From: JBMONI01 sp049324575
Lineage (GTDB): Bacteria; Omnitrophota; Omnitrophia; Omnitrophales; Aquincolibacteriaceae
Direction: 5' to 3'
Assembly (NCBI GenBank): GCA_049324575.1
Contig: JBMONI010000015.1
Location: forward strand, 1-64,000
DNA length: 64,000 nt
Shown here: in pieces, positions 9,029-17,286 of the stretch
How positions within the stretch are numbered: position 1 is the first letter of the stretch
Layout: each line of letters opens with the position of its first letter
Notes under the pieces: generated by a model
What the model was told of the DNA's origin: nothing
What the model saw: only the letters and a program-made list of their open reading frames with translations
Databases searched by the model: none
Program-made: the position numbers and the translations under genes

Positions 9029-9877
9029 GTGACAACCGGCAAAAGACCCTTTTTACAGCGGACGATCCTTCCGGGATTCGGGCTCACGCTAGGTTTTTCG
9101 GTCTTTTATCTCAGCTTGATCGTGTTGCTCCCGCTTTCGACGCTTTTTTTCAAGAGCGCTTCGCTCGGCCCTGAGGCCTTTTGGAAGCTGGTAACGGCCT
9201 CGCGCTCGATCGCGGCGTTTCGCTTGAGCTTCGGCGCTTCTTTCCTCGCAGCCCTGATCAATACCTTTTTCGGTTTTGTCCTGGCGTGGGTCATGGTCCG
9301 TTATTCCTTTCCCGGGAAAAAGCTCCTGGATGCATCGGTCGATATTCCGTTCGCATTGCCGACGGCCGTGGCAGGGATCGCTTTGACCGGCCTCTATGCT
9401 CCGAACGGATGGTTGGGGAAACCCCTTGCGCTTTTTGGGATGAAAGCGGCCTATGCCCCCATGGGGATCGTCATGGCGCTGACCTTCATCAGCCTTCCTT
9501 TTATGGTGCGCACCCTGGAGCCGGTGATCCAGGAACTCGACCGCGAGCTTGAAGATGCGGCCGCAAGCCTGGGCGCGAACCGCTGGCAGATCTTCAGCCG
9601 GGTGATCCTGCCGGTCTTTATGCCGGCGATCCTGACCGGTTTTGTCCTTTCGTTCGCGCGTGCGCTCGGGGAATACGGTTCGATCGTTTTCATTTCGGGC
9701 AATATGCCGTTCAAGACCGAGATCGTTCCGCTTTTGATCGTGACTCGGCTTGAGCAATACGACTACGCCGGTGCGACGGCGATCGCTTGCGTGATGCTGC
9801 TGGCCTCTTTCATCCTTCTTTTTTTGACCAATTTGCTGCAGGCCTGGAGCCGCCGCATGCAGGGGATGGCATCATGA
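9029..9877 (+). CDS. cysT: Sulfate ABC transporter permease CysT (CysU)
   Basis: An inner-membrane permease of about 282 residues with six predicted membrane segments. The inner-membrane ATPase-contact loop appears as LEDAAASLGANRWQIFSRVILP, matching the EAA motif with its conserved glycine. I chose the GTG at 9029 because homology to CysT (ILPGFGLTLG near the N terminus) begins right after it; the longer frame would run back into the sbp gene. The stop overlaps the cysW start (ATGA), so the two permeases are translationally coupled. Confidence 0.92.
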   Translation: MTTGKRPFLQRTILPGFGLTLGFSVFYLSLIVLLPLSTLFFKSASLGPEAFWKLVTASRSIAAFRLSFGASFLAALINTFFGFVLAWVMVRYSFPGKKLLDASVDIPFALPTAVAGIALTGLYAPNGWLGKPLALFGMKAAYAPMGIVMALTFISLPFMVRTLEPVIQELDRELEDAAASLGANRWQIFSRVILPVFMPAILTGFVLSFARALGEYGSIVFISGNMPFKTEIVPLLIVTRLEQYDYAGATAIACVMLLASFILLFLTNLLQAWSRRMQGMAS

Positions 9878-10704
9878 TCAAGGTCCGGACGATCCTCCTT
9901 CCCGTCGCATGGTTTTTTGCCGGGATCTTTATTTTTCTTCCCTTGGCGACGATCTTTGCCGGCGCGTTCCAAAAGGGGCTCGGCGTTTATTTTCAGGCTT
10001 TGACCGACCGCCACACGATCCACGCGGTCCGGCTGACCCTTCTTACAGCCGCGATCGTGATCCCGCTCAACCTTCTCTTCGGCCTTGCGGCGGCATGGGC
10101 GGTCGCAAAGTTCGATTTCCGCGGGAAAAACTTCCTAGTCACTTTGATCGATCTCCCCTTTTCGGTCTCGCCGGTGATCGCCGGTATGGTTTTTGTCCTT
10201 CTTTTTGGGGCGCAGGGGATCGTCGGGCCGTGGTTCATTGAACGCGGGATGAAAATCATTTTCGGATTTCCCGGGATCGCCCTGGCGACTCTTTTTGTGA
10301 CTTTCCCGTTGATCGCACGCGAACTTATCCCGCTCATGCAATCCCAGGGCCGGGAAGAGGAAGAATCGGCGCTTACGCTTGGGGCGGGTGGTTGGCAGAC
10401 TTTTCTTCGGGTGACCCTTCCCAATATCCGCTGGGGACTCCTCTATGGCGTCATTCTTTGCATGGCAAGGGCCATGGGAGAATTCGGGGCTGTTTCAGTG
10501 GTGTCGGGCCATATCCGCGGGGTCACGAACACCATTCCTTTGCATGTCGAGATCCTTTATAACGAATATAATCTCACCGCGGCTTTTGCCGTGGCGTCGA
10601 TCCTCGTGGCCGTAGGGCTGGCGACGCTGATCGTGAAAGCGATCATGGAAAAAATGCGCAGAGAAGAGATTCGGGCCGCCCTTCACCTGGGAGAGGAAAT
10701 ATGA
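9874..10704 (+). CDS. cysW: Sulfate ABC transporter permease CysW
   Basis: The second permease subunit, 276 residues from the ATG at 9874. It has six hydrophobic segments and the EAA loop EEESALTLGAGGWQTFLRVTLPN. ARAMGEFGAVSVVSGHIRG is typical of CysW. The chosen start overlaps the cysT stop by four bases; the upstream extension of the open frame is out-of-frame cysT sequence. It forms the channel with CysT and overlaps the cysA start by four bases. Confidence 0.93.
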   Translation: MIKVRTILLPVAWFFAGIFIFLPLATIFAGAFQKGLGVYFQALTDRHTIHAVRLTLLTAAIVIPLNLLFGLAAAWAVAKFDFRGKNFLVTLIDLPFSVSPVIAGMVFVLLFGAQGIVGPWFIERGMKIIFGFPGIALATLFVTFPLIARELIPLMQSQGREEEESALTLGAGGWQTFLRVTLPNIRWGLLYGVILCMARAMGEFGAVSVVSGHIRGVTNTIPLHVEILYNEYNLTAAFAVASILVAVGLATLIVKAIMEKMRREEIRAALHLGEEI

Positions 10705-12338
10705 GCATTGAAGTCCGTCAATTGACAAAAAAATTCGGGGATTTTACTGCGCTGAATAAGCTGGACCTTGTGGTTCCTTCCGGCGAGCTGGTCGCGCTGC
10801 TGGGTCCTTCGGGGTCTGGGAAGACGACCCTGCTTCGGATCATCGCCGGTCTGGAGTTCCAGGATGAAGGGGCCGTGCTTTTTGAAGGGGTCGATGCCAA
10901 GGACCGCCATGCCAAGGACCGCCGTGTCGGTTTCGTCTTCCAACATTATGCGCTTTTCCGTCATATGACGGTTTTTGAGAATGTGGCGTTCGGACTTCGC
11001 GTCAAGCCTAAGGCGATCCGACCGTCGAAAAAAGAGATCACCGAAAAAGTCCATAAACTCCTGAACCTGGTGCAGTTGGATAGGCTCTCCAAAAGATTTC
11101 CCTCCCAATTGTCGGGAGGCCAGAAACAGCGCGTTGCTTTGGCGCGCGCGCTTGCGGTGGAGCCCAAGGTCATGCTTCTCGACGAGCCTTTCGGGGCGCT
11201 GGATGCGAAAGTTCGCAAGGAGCTCCGGCTCTGGCTTCGCCGTCTTCATGATGAGATCCATGTTACGAGCATTTTCGTGACCCATGATCAGGAAGAGGCC
11301 TTGGAGGTGGCGGATCGCGTTGTGGTGATGAAAGAAGGCGAGATCGTGCAGGTGGGGACTCCACAGGAAATCTATCATCATCCGGCGTCGCCCTTCGTCT
11401 ATAACTTTTTGGGGGATGTCAATCTTTTCCGCTGCCGTGTCGAAGGAGGGAAGGCCTATATCGGTAAGATGACGCTGGATATCTCAAATCCCGCCCAGCA
11501 CGATAAAGAAGGCTCGGCTGTCTTTGTCCGGCCGCATACCCTCGATATCTCCCGTCGGCCGACGGACGGGAACCATTTCGAAGCCCGTGTGCTCCATGTC
11601 AATCCTGCGGGATACATGGTCAAGGTCGAGCTCATCAGTGAATGGGGGGATCCGGTCCATGTCGAGATCACTCAAGAGCGGTATCGTGAGCTTAATCTCA
11701 AGAAAGATGATTCTGTTTTTGTCAGCCCTTCGGGGCAGCAGACGGAGGACAAAAAGCCTGTTTACGAGGTTTCTTCTTCTTTTTCGAACATCGCGACGGA
11801 GGTGGACGGTTTTACGGTCTGGATGACGGGGCTTTCGGGTGCGGGGAAATCGCGGCTTGCTTTTGCTTTGAAAAGAAAACTTGCCGGACTTGGCGCAAAA
11901 GTCGAACTCGTGGATGGGAATGTGATCCGTACGAATTTGAGCGAAGGCCTCGGCTATAGCCGGGAGGACCGGGAGACTAATATCCGCCGTATCGGCTTTC
12001 TTTGCCATTTGCTGGGCCGTAACGGCGTGATTACGATCGTGTCGGCCCTTTCGCCTTACCGGGCTTCGCGCGAGCAGGTGCGCCATTTAGTCGGGCGTTT
12101 CGTCGAGGTGTTCGTCAAATGCCCGATCGAGGACTGCGAGATGCGCGACGAGACGGGGCTTTATAAAAAAGCGAGAGAAGGAAAGATCAAAGGGTTTCCC
12201 GGAGTGGACGAGCCGTATGAAGAACCGCTGCATCCCGAGGTCGTCTTCGAAACCCTGAAAGAGTCCGTCGAAGAAGGCGCTGACAGGATCCTTCGCTATT
12301 TACAAGACGCGAAATTTATTTCTGATACGACGAGATAA
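10701..12338 (+). CDS. Fusion protein: sulfate-transport ATPase CysA plus C-terminal APS kinase (CysC) domain
   Basis: One uninterrupted 545-residue frame holds two enzymes. Residues 1-235 are an ABC ATPase with Walker A GPSGSGKT (35-42), LSGGQ and Walker B VMLLDEPFGALD. Residues about 240-355 are a TOBE-like regulatory region as in CysA, whose E. coli form ends near 365. Residues about 370-545 are an APS-kinase-like domain: P-loop GLSGAGKS, GYSREDRETNIRR, SALSPYRASREQVR with the phosphoacceptor serine near 451, and GLYKKAREGKIKGFPGVDEPYE. The first powers sulfate import; the second would phosphorylate APS to PAPS. The usual DGD motif after the P-loop reads DGN (Asn407). The common APS kinase fusions I know are to ATP sulfurylase (CysN or Sat), not to CysA. 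Neither ATP sulfurylase nor PAPS reductase is in the window. Confidence 0.93.
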   Translation: MSIEVRQLTKKFGDFTALNKLDLVVPSGELVALLGPSGSGKTTLLRIIAGLEFQDEGAVLFEGVDAKDRHAKDRRVGFVFQHYALFRHMTVFENVAFGLRVKPKAIRPSKKEITEKVHKLLNLVQLDRLSKRFPSQLSGGQKQRVALARALAVEPKVMLLDEPFGALDAKVRKELRLWLRRLHDEIHVTSIFVTHDQEEALEVADRVVVMKEGEIVQVGTPQEIYHHPASPFVYNFLGDVNLFRCRVEGGKAYIGKMTLDISNPAQHDKEGSAVFVRPHTLDISRRPTDGNHFEARVLHVNPAGYMVKVELISEWGDPVHVEITQERYRELNLKKDDSVFVSPSGQQTEDKKPVYEVSSSFSNIATEVDGFTVWMTGLSGAGKSRLAFALKRKLAGLGAKVELVDGNVIRTNLSEGLGYSREDRETNIRRIGFLCHLLGRNGVITIVSALSPYRASREQVRHLVGRFVEVFVKCPIEDCEMRDETGLYKKAREGKIKGFPGVDEPYEEPLHPEVVFETLKESVEEGADRILRYLQDAKFISDTTR

Positions 12339-12342
12339 AAAC

Positions 12343-13752
12343 ATGCGTTTCCCGAACGGTAAAATCTTCGTGATCGCCTCTTTGTCTCTTTTTCTCGGCG
12401 TCGCTCTCGTGGTGAATGCCGCGGAACCCCTTGCGCTTTCGAGCGAAACTGCCCTAGCGGACACTTTCAGCGAATACTGCACTTCTGTTGTAGAGCATTA
12501 TCCTGCCCTGATACGCCAGTATGCGACTCTCGAACAAGCCATCGCTTCAAAATATCGGGCCTATGCGGTTTTGTTCCCGCGCGTGAGCGGGACTAGCTCC
12601 GTAACGACGACCGACGATCCGGTCCAGGTGTTCGGAAGTTTATTGCGGCAGGAATCATTCACGTCAGCCAATTTTGAATTGCCGACCTTGAACAGTCCGA
12701 GGCACCGCACCAATTTTCACTTTGGGATCGAAGGCGAGATGCAGCTCTTCAACGCCTTCCAGACGGTTTCGGCGATTCGCCGGTCCCGGCATCTGGAGCG
12801 GTCGGAAAAACTGAAAAAGGAATTTGCGGTGCAAGAGGCGCGCTTGGTCGCTCATGAAGCGTTCACACGGGTTTTGCTGGCCGGGGAAAAGGGCCGGGCA
12901 TTGGAGGAAGTCGAAAAACAGACCCGGGAGGATATGAAACAGGCGGAAGATCTCAAAGAGAAAGGTATGGTCCTGGGGGCCGATTTCTATGCGGCCAAGA
13001 TCATCCGAAGCCAGATCATAGAAAGCCGGGAAGAGGCGCAAAGTGAACTAGCTCAAGCGGGAGTCCTTGCCAATCTGCTTCGCGGCGAATTCGAGCCTTT
13101 GAGACGCTTCGAAACTCGCGGCGCGATGCACGTTCCGGAACCCGGGGATACAGCGCTCGATGCTTGGGTGGCGCTTGCCCGGAAAAACCGCAAAGACCTT
13201 CAGGCGCTTCAGGAGCAGATCGAAGCGGCGAAAAGCGATGTCTTTCGGGAAAAAATGAGCCATCTTCCGAAGATATCCGGACAGCTCGCGATGACCGAGG
13301 ATTCCCATGACCTTTCTTCGGGGGGCGAGAATTTCATGATTGCCGCGAAGGGGACGATGCCGCTTTTGGATCCGGAATATCTTCCGCGGATCCGGGAAGC
13401 CAAAGCACGGTTAAAAGGCCTCGAGGCTGAAAAGGTCCAACTTGAGGACGAGATCACCTCGGCGGTCAGCCGGGAGTTCTACAACCTCCAAGCCCTTGAT
13501 AAGAATATCGAAACGGTCGGAGCCACTCTCCAAGATGCCCAGGAAGCGGTCGAACAGACCGCGCTTCTTTATCGCGAAGGGAGAAAATCGATCGCCGATC
13601 TTCTGGAAATCCGGGCGGCTTATCTTGCGACATCCTTGCGCTATAGCGGCCTCCTTGCGCAGGCGATGCAGGCATCGGCCCGGCTGTATTTTGTCTCCGG
13701 AAGTCTGGAAGGCGAGTATTTTGAACGGGTCGTTTCGGGATTCGGCGCATGA
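12343..13752 (+). CDS. TolC-family outer-membrane efflux protein
   Basis: A 469-residue protein with a signal peptide ending around VVNAAEP. It has the long alpha-helical hairpin pattern of TolC-like channels, rich in Ala, Glu, Arg and Leu, in two repeats (roughly 150-260 and 330-460), with YREGRKSIADLLEIRAAY in the second, a typical TolC-family segment. It should be an outer-membrane trimer forming the exit duct. It starts four bases after the cysA-cysC fusion and overlaps the RND gene by four bases, so it belongs to the same operon. The substrate is unknown. Confidence 0.87.
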   Translation: MRFPNGKIFVIASLSLFLGVALVVNAAEPLALSSETALADTFSEYCTSVVEHYPALIRQYATLEQAIASKYRAYAVLFPRVSGTSSVTTTDDPVQVFGSLLRQESFTSANFELPTLNSPRHRTNFHFGIEGEMQLFNAFQTVSAIRRSRHLERSEKLKKEFAVQEARLVAHEAFTRVLLAGEKGRALEEVEKQTREDMKQAEDLKEKGMVLGADFYAAKIIRSQIIESREEAQSELAQAGVLANLLRGEFEPLRRFETRGAMHVPEPGDTALDAWVALARKNRKDLQALQEQIEAAKSDVFREKMSHLPKISGQLAMTEDSHDLSSGGENFMIAAKGTMPLLDPEYLPRIREAKARLKGLEAEKVQLEDEITSAVSREFYNLQALDKNIETVGATLQDAQEAVEQTALLYREGRKSIADLLEIRAAYLATSLRYSGLLAQAMQASARLYFVSGSLEGEYFERVVSGFGA

Positions 13753-16700
13753 GGCCAGTGACCCATAGCGCCGATTGGATCGCCGGTTCAGTGGCCTTCT
13801 TCGCCCGGTCGAAGCTGACCCCGCTTATCATTCTCGCTTCGATCCTGATCGGGTTCTTTGCGGTCCTCAATCTTCCTCGGGAAGAAGAACCCCAGATTTC
13901 GGTCCCTATGTTCGATGTCTTTGTTTCGTATCCCGGGGCGACCAGCGAGGAGGTGGAAAAAAGGATCGTCGATCTCGGTGAGCGGAAATTCTGGGAGGTC
14001 CCCGGGGTCGAATATGTTTATTCGACCGCCGAGCCGAACGGCGCTTTTTTCATCGTGCGTTTCAAGGTCGGCGAAAATATCGAAAAAAGCCTTATCAAGC
14101 TTTACACCAAAGTTTATTCGAATCTGGATTTCCTTCCGCCCGGCGCCACGCAACCTTTGATCAAACTTCGCTCGATCGATGATGTTCCGGTTCTGGCTTT
14201 GACCTTCCACAGCGAGAGCCGTTCGCCGCTTGAATTGAGAAAAACGGTGGCGCAGCTTCAGACACTGATCAACGCCATTCCGAACGTTTCCGAAACACAT
14301 ATTACGGGTGGAAGAAAACGGCAGTTCCAGGTCTTTTTTGATCTTGCAAAGCTCCGGGCGCGGCTTCTGAATCCGCTTGAAGTAGCCGCGTTGATCCGTC
14401 AGGCGAATGTGAAAACCGAGGCGGGTCATCTTGGGACAGAACCGCTTTTGACCCTAGTCGAGACGGACGGGTTTTTCCGTGACAAGGAGGATCTCGAGAA
14501 CCTCGTGGTTGGGGCGAGCGGCGGAAATGTGGTCATGCTTAAGGATGTGGCGGAGGTGCGGGATGGGCCGGATGAGGAGGAGAGGGCCTCCGATATCCGT
14601 TTCGGTCCGGCAAGTCCGGAGAAAAAGAAAGGGCCGTTCGAAGCGGTCACGCTTTCGGTCTCGAAGCGGAAAGGGGCGAATGCGACCTGGCTTTGCGAAA
14701 AGGTCCTGCATCGCCTGGAAGAATTCGGGCAAGGAGGGACTCTTCCTGCGGATATCCATTGGACCGTTACCCGCAACTATGGGGAAACCGCTCAGGAAAA
14801 GGCCAATGAACTTCTCTTCCATATCGCGATCGCCATTTTGGGCGTCAGTGTTCTCATTGCCCTGGTGCTCGGCGTGCGCGAATCAGGGGTGGTCGCTGTG
14901 GCTATCCCGATGACGTTAGCGCTGACGCTTGCGACGTTCTACTTCCTTGGGTTTACGCTGAACCGTATCACACTTTTTGCGCTGATCTTCGCGATCGGGA
15001 TCCTGGTGGATGATCCGATCGTGGATGTCGAGAATATCGTGCGTCATCTTCGGATGCCCTCCAACCGTGGCCGTTCGCCGCTGGAGGTGACCATCGAGGC
15101 GGTGAACGAAGTCCGCAGTCCCTTGATCCTGGCGACGCTGACCGTGATCGCGGCGATCCTTCCAATGGCTTTTGTGCGGGGGCTCATGGGACCTTATATG
15201 CGGCCGATCCCGATTGGGTCCAGCGCGGCCATGGTCTTTTCGATGATGGTGGCTTTTGTCGCAACTCCCTGGGCGGCCTATCAGATTCTGGGGCGTGCTT
15301 TCGCGAAAGGGAAGCTCAAAGGGCATGGCCATGACGAACAAGAGGATTTCTTTACCAAACTCTATCACGCTTTCATGCGCCCTTTGATCTATGAACCAAA
15401 AAAGAGAATGTTTTTTGGGGTGGGATTAGTGCTGTTGCTTGCGGCTTCCTGCCTTCTCGTTCCTTTGAAACTTGTCCGCGTGAAAATGCTGCCTTTCGAT
15501 AACAAAAATGAATTTCAGGTCGTGCTGAATATGCCGGAAGGAACGCCGGTGGGAACGACTTCCCGGGCGGCCGATGAGATCGCGCGCTTTCTTCAGACCG
15601 TTCCCGAAACGCATGATATTGAATTGTATGTCGGCGCGAGCGCTCCTTACAACTTCAATGGACTTGTGAGGCATTATTTCTTGCGTAGCGGTACGCATCA
15701 GGCTGACCTGCAGGTCAATCTGGCATCCCGGCATCATCGGAAGCGGCAAAGCCATGAGATTGCAAAAGCGGTCCGGCCCGAGATCCAAAAGATCGCCTCG
15801 CGCTATGGGGCGAATGTCCAGGTGGCGGAAGTGCCTCCCGGCCCGCCGGTCCTTTCAACCCTGGTCATCGAGGTCTACGGTCCGGAGCTTGAAGGAGGAC
15901 GCCAACTTGCCCGGGATATCGAAGCGATCCTGCGGGGGGCGCCTGGGGTCACCGATATTGATAATTATCTGGAATCCGAGCGGCCGGTCATGCGTCTACG
16001 CGTGGATGTTCAAAAGGCGTCGCTCAATGGGATTCCGGTTGAGCGGGTCGCCGAAGCGGTGGCCATGGCGGTCGGAGGCAAGGCGACGGATTTGGCCCAT
16101 TTGACGGACGAACCCGAGCCGGTCGACATCCTTCTCCGTCTGCCGAAACTCAAGAGGGAAAACGCCGACGATCTTTTGGGCATGACCCTGCTTTCCCGTT
16201 TCGGGAGCAACATCCCGCTGCGGGAACTCGTGACGGTCGAGAACGTGAAAAAAGAGCATGCCATCTATCACAAAAATCTTCGCCGCGTTTCTTATGTGAT
16301 CGCCGATGTGGCAGGGGATCTTGAAAGTCCGGTCTATGCGATCCTTCAGCTCAAGGACAAGATAAGCCGGCTGAGCGGGCCCGCGCTGGCCGGCGCTTCG
16401 AGCTTGGTCCGCCAGTATTTCTCGGGGATGCCGGAATCCCATGAGGGCTGGGCGGTGAAATGGGACGGAGAGTGGCAAATCACTTATGAAGTGTTCCGCG
16501 ATCTCGGGCTTGCTTTTGCGGCGGTCCTGATCCTGATCTATATCCTGGTCGTGGGCTGGTTCCAGTCCTTCAAAACGCCGTGGATTATCATGCTGCCGAT
16601 CCCCTTGACCTTAGTCGGGATCCTTCCCGCGCATTGGTTAGGCGGCGTTTTTTTTACGGCAACTTCGATGATCGGATTAATCGCCGGGGCAGGGATCGTG

Positions 16701-16973
16701 GTCAGGAATTCGATCATCCTGGTCGATTTCATCGAGCTGCGCCGTTCGCAAGGCGTTCCTTTGGAAGAGGCGGTGATCGACGCGGGCGCAAAACGGTTCC
16801 GTCCGATGCTTTTGACGGCGGCCGCGGTCGTAGTCGGCGCTTCGGTGATCCTTTTCGATCCGATCTTTCAGGGGCTTGCGGTTTCGCTGATGGCTGGAGA
16901 AATCGCTTCGACCTTACTTGCGCGGACGGCAGTCCCGGTCTTCTACTATGTCATGATGCGGAAGAAAAAATAG
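13749..16973 (+). CDS. RND-family efflux pump (AcrB/CusA/MdtB-like)
   Basis: A 1074-residue inner-membrane pump of standard RND length. Twelve membrane segments are expected, with two large periplasmic loops: one after the first helix (PREEEPQISVP, SYPGATSEEVEK) and one after the seventh (KMLPFDNKNEFQV). The proton-relay motif GILVDDPIVDVENI keeps both aspartates of helix 4. VRNSIILVDFIE is the matching helix 10 segment. It overlaps the TolC-like gene. No periplasmic adaptor (membrane fusion protein) gene is found before, between or after the two, which is unusual for an RND system. The substrate cannot be inferred. Confidence 0.92.
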   Translation: MRPVTHSADWIAGSVAFFARSKLTPLIILASILIGFFAVLNLPREEEPQISVPMFDVFVSYPGATSEEVEKRIVDLGERKFWEVPGVEYVYSTAEPNGAFFIVRFKVGENIEKSLIKLYTKVYSNLDFLPPGATQPLIKLRSIDDVPVLALTFHSESRSPLELRKTVAQLQTLINAIPNVSETHITGGRKRQFQVFFDLAKLRARLLNPLEVAALIRQANVKTEAGHLGTEPLLTLVETDGFFRDKEDLENLVVGASGGNVVMLKDVAEVRDGPDEEERASDIRFGPASPEKKKGPFEAVTLSVSKRKGANATWLCEKVLHRLEEFGQGGTLPADIHWTVTRNYGETAQEKANELLFHIAIAILGVSVLIALVLGVRESGVVAVAIPMTLALTLATFYFLGFTLNRITLFALIFAIGILVDDPIVDVENIVRHLRMPSNRGRSPLEVTIEAVNEVRSPLILATLTVIAAILPMAFVRGLMGPYMRPIPIGSSAAMVFSMMVAFVATPWAAYQILGRAFAKGKLKGHGHDEQEDFFTKLYHAFMRPLIYEPKKRMFFGVGLVLLLAASCLLVPLKLVRVKMLPFDNKNEFQVVLNMPEGTPVGTTSRAADEIARFLQTVPETHDIELYVGASAPYNFNGLVRHYFLRSGTHQADLQVNLASRHHRKRQSHEIAKAVRPEIQKIASRYGANVQVAEVPPGPPVLSTLVIEVYGPELEGGRQLARDIEAILRGAPGVTDIDNYLESERPVMRLRVDVQKASLNGIPVERVAEAVAMAVGGKATDLAHLTDEPEPVDILLRLPKLKRENADDLLGMTLLSRFGSNIPLRELVTVENVKKEHAIYHKNLRRVSYVIADVAGDLESPVYAILQLKDKISRLSGPALAGASSLVRQYFSGMPESHEGWAVKWDGEWQITYEVFRDLGLAFAAVLILIYILVVGWFQSFKTPWIIMLPIPLTLVGILPAHWLGGVFFTATSMIGLIAGAGIVVRNSIILVDFIELRRSQGVPLEEAVIDAGAKRFRPMLLTAAAVVVGASVILFDPIFQGLAVSLMAGEIASTLLARTAVPVFYYVMMRKKK

Positions 16974-16997
16974 CGGTTCCTTCGGCATAAATTCATG

Positions 16998-17003
16998 TAG
17001 AAT
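16998..17003 (+). promoter_or_regulatory. -10 element for a likely leaderless transcript
   Basis: TAGAAT ends seven bases before the ATG at 17011, so transcription would start at or near the start codon. No Shine-Dalgarno sequence is present; the bases between read CCCTCCT. The -35 region is poor. The same layout recurs before four other genes in the window. Confidence 0.45.
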
Positions 17004-17010
17004 CCCTCCT

Positions 17011-17286
17011 ATGCAATTTCTCGAGAAACTGGCGTTATTCGCTTCCATCGCATTGCCGTTCTTCAATCTGCCCCTCGTGGTGCAGATCATCAAAAGGCGA
17101 TCCTCGCGGGATATCAGTTTGGTTTGGGCGGCCGGCGTGTGGGGATGTCTTCTGGGCATGCTTCCGTCCGCTTTGGTGAGCGGGGAAGCAGTTTGGAAAG
17201 TTTTCGGGATCTTTAACTTCATTTTTTTCAGTGCGGTCTTTTTTGTCGTGATCTATTATCGGCGGGGAAATTCCAAATTGCCATGA
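17011..17286 (+). CDS. SemiSWEET/PQ-loop-like small membrane transporter
   Basis: A 91-residue protein with three hydrophobic segments, the size and layout of bacterial SemiSWEET sugar transporters. The segment NLPLVVQIIKRRSSRDIS aligns by position with the LPQ...RDIS PQ-loop of known SemiSWEETs, but leucine replaces the glutamine after the proline. SemiSWEETs work as dimers and let sugars diffuse across the inner membrane. The stop overlaps the phosphofructokinase start (ATGA), linking possible sugar entry to glycolysis. Another PQ-loop-family function is possible. Confidence 0.65.
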   Translation: MQFLEKLALFASIALPFFNLPLVVQIIKRRSSRDISLVWAAGVWGCLLGMLPSALVSGEAVWKVFGIFNFIFFSAVFFVVIYYRRGNSKLP

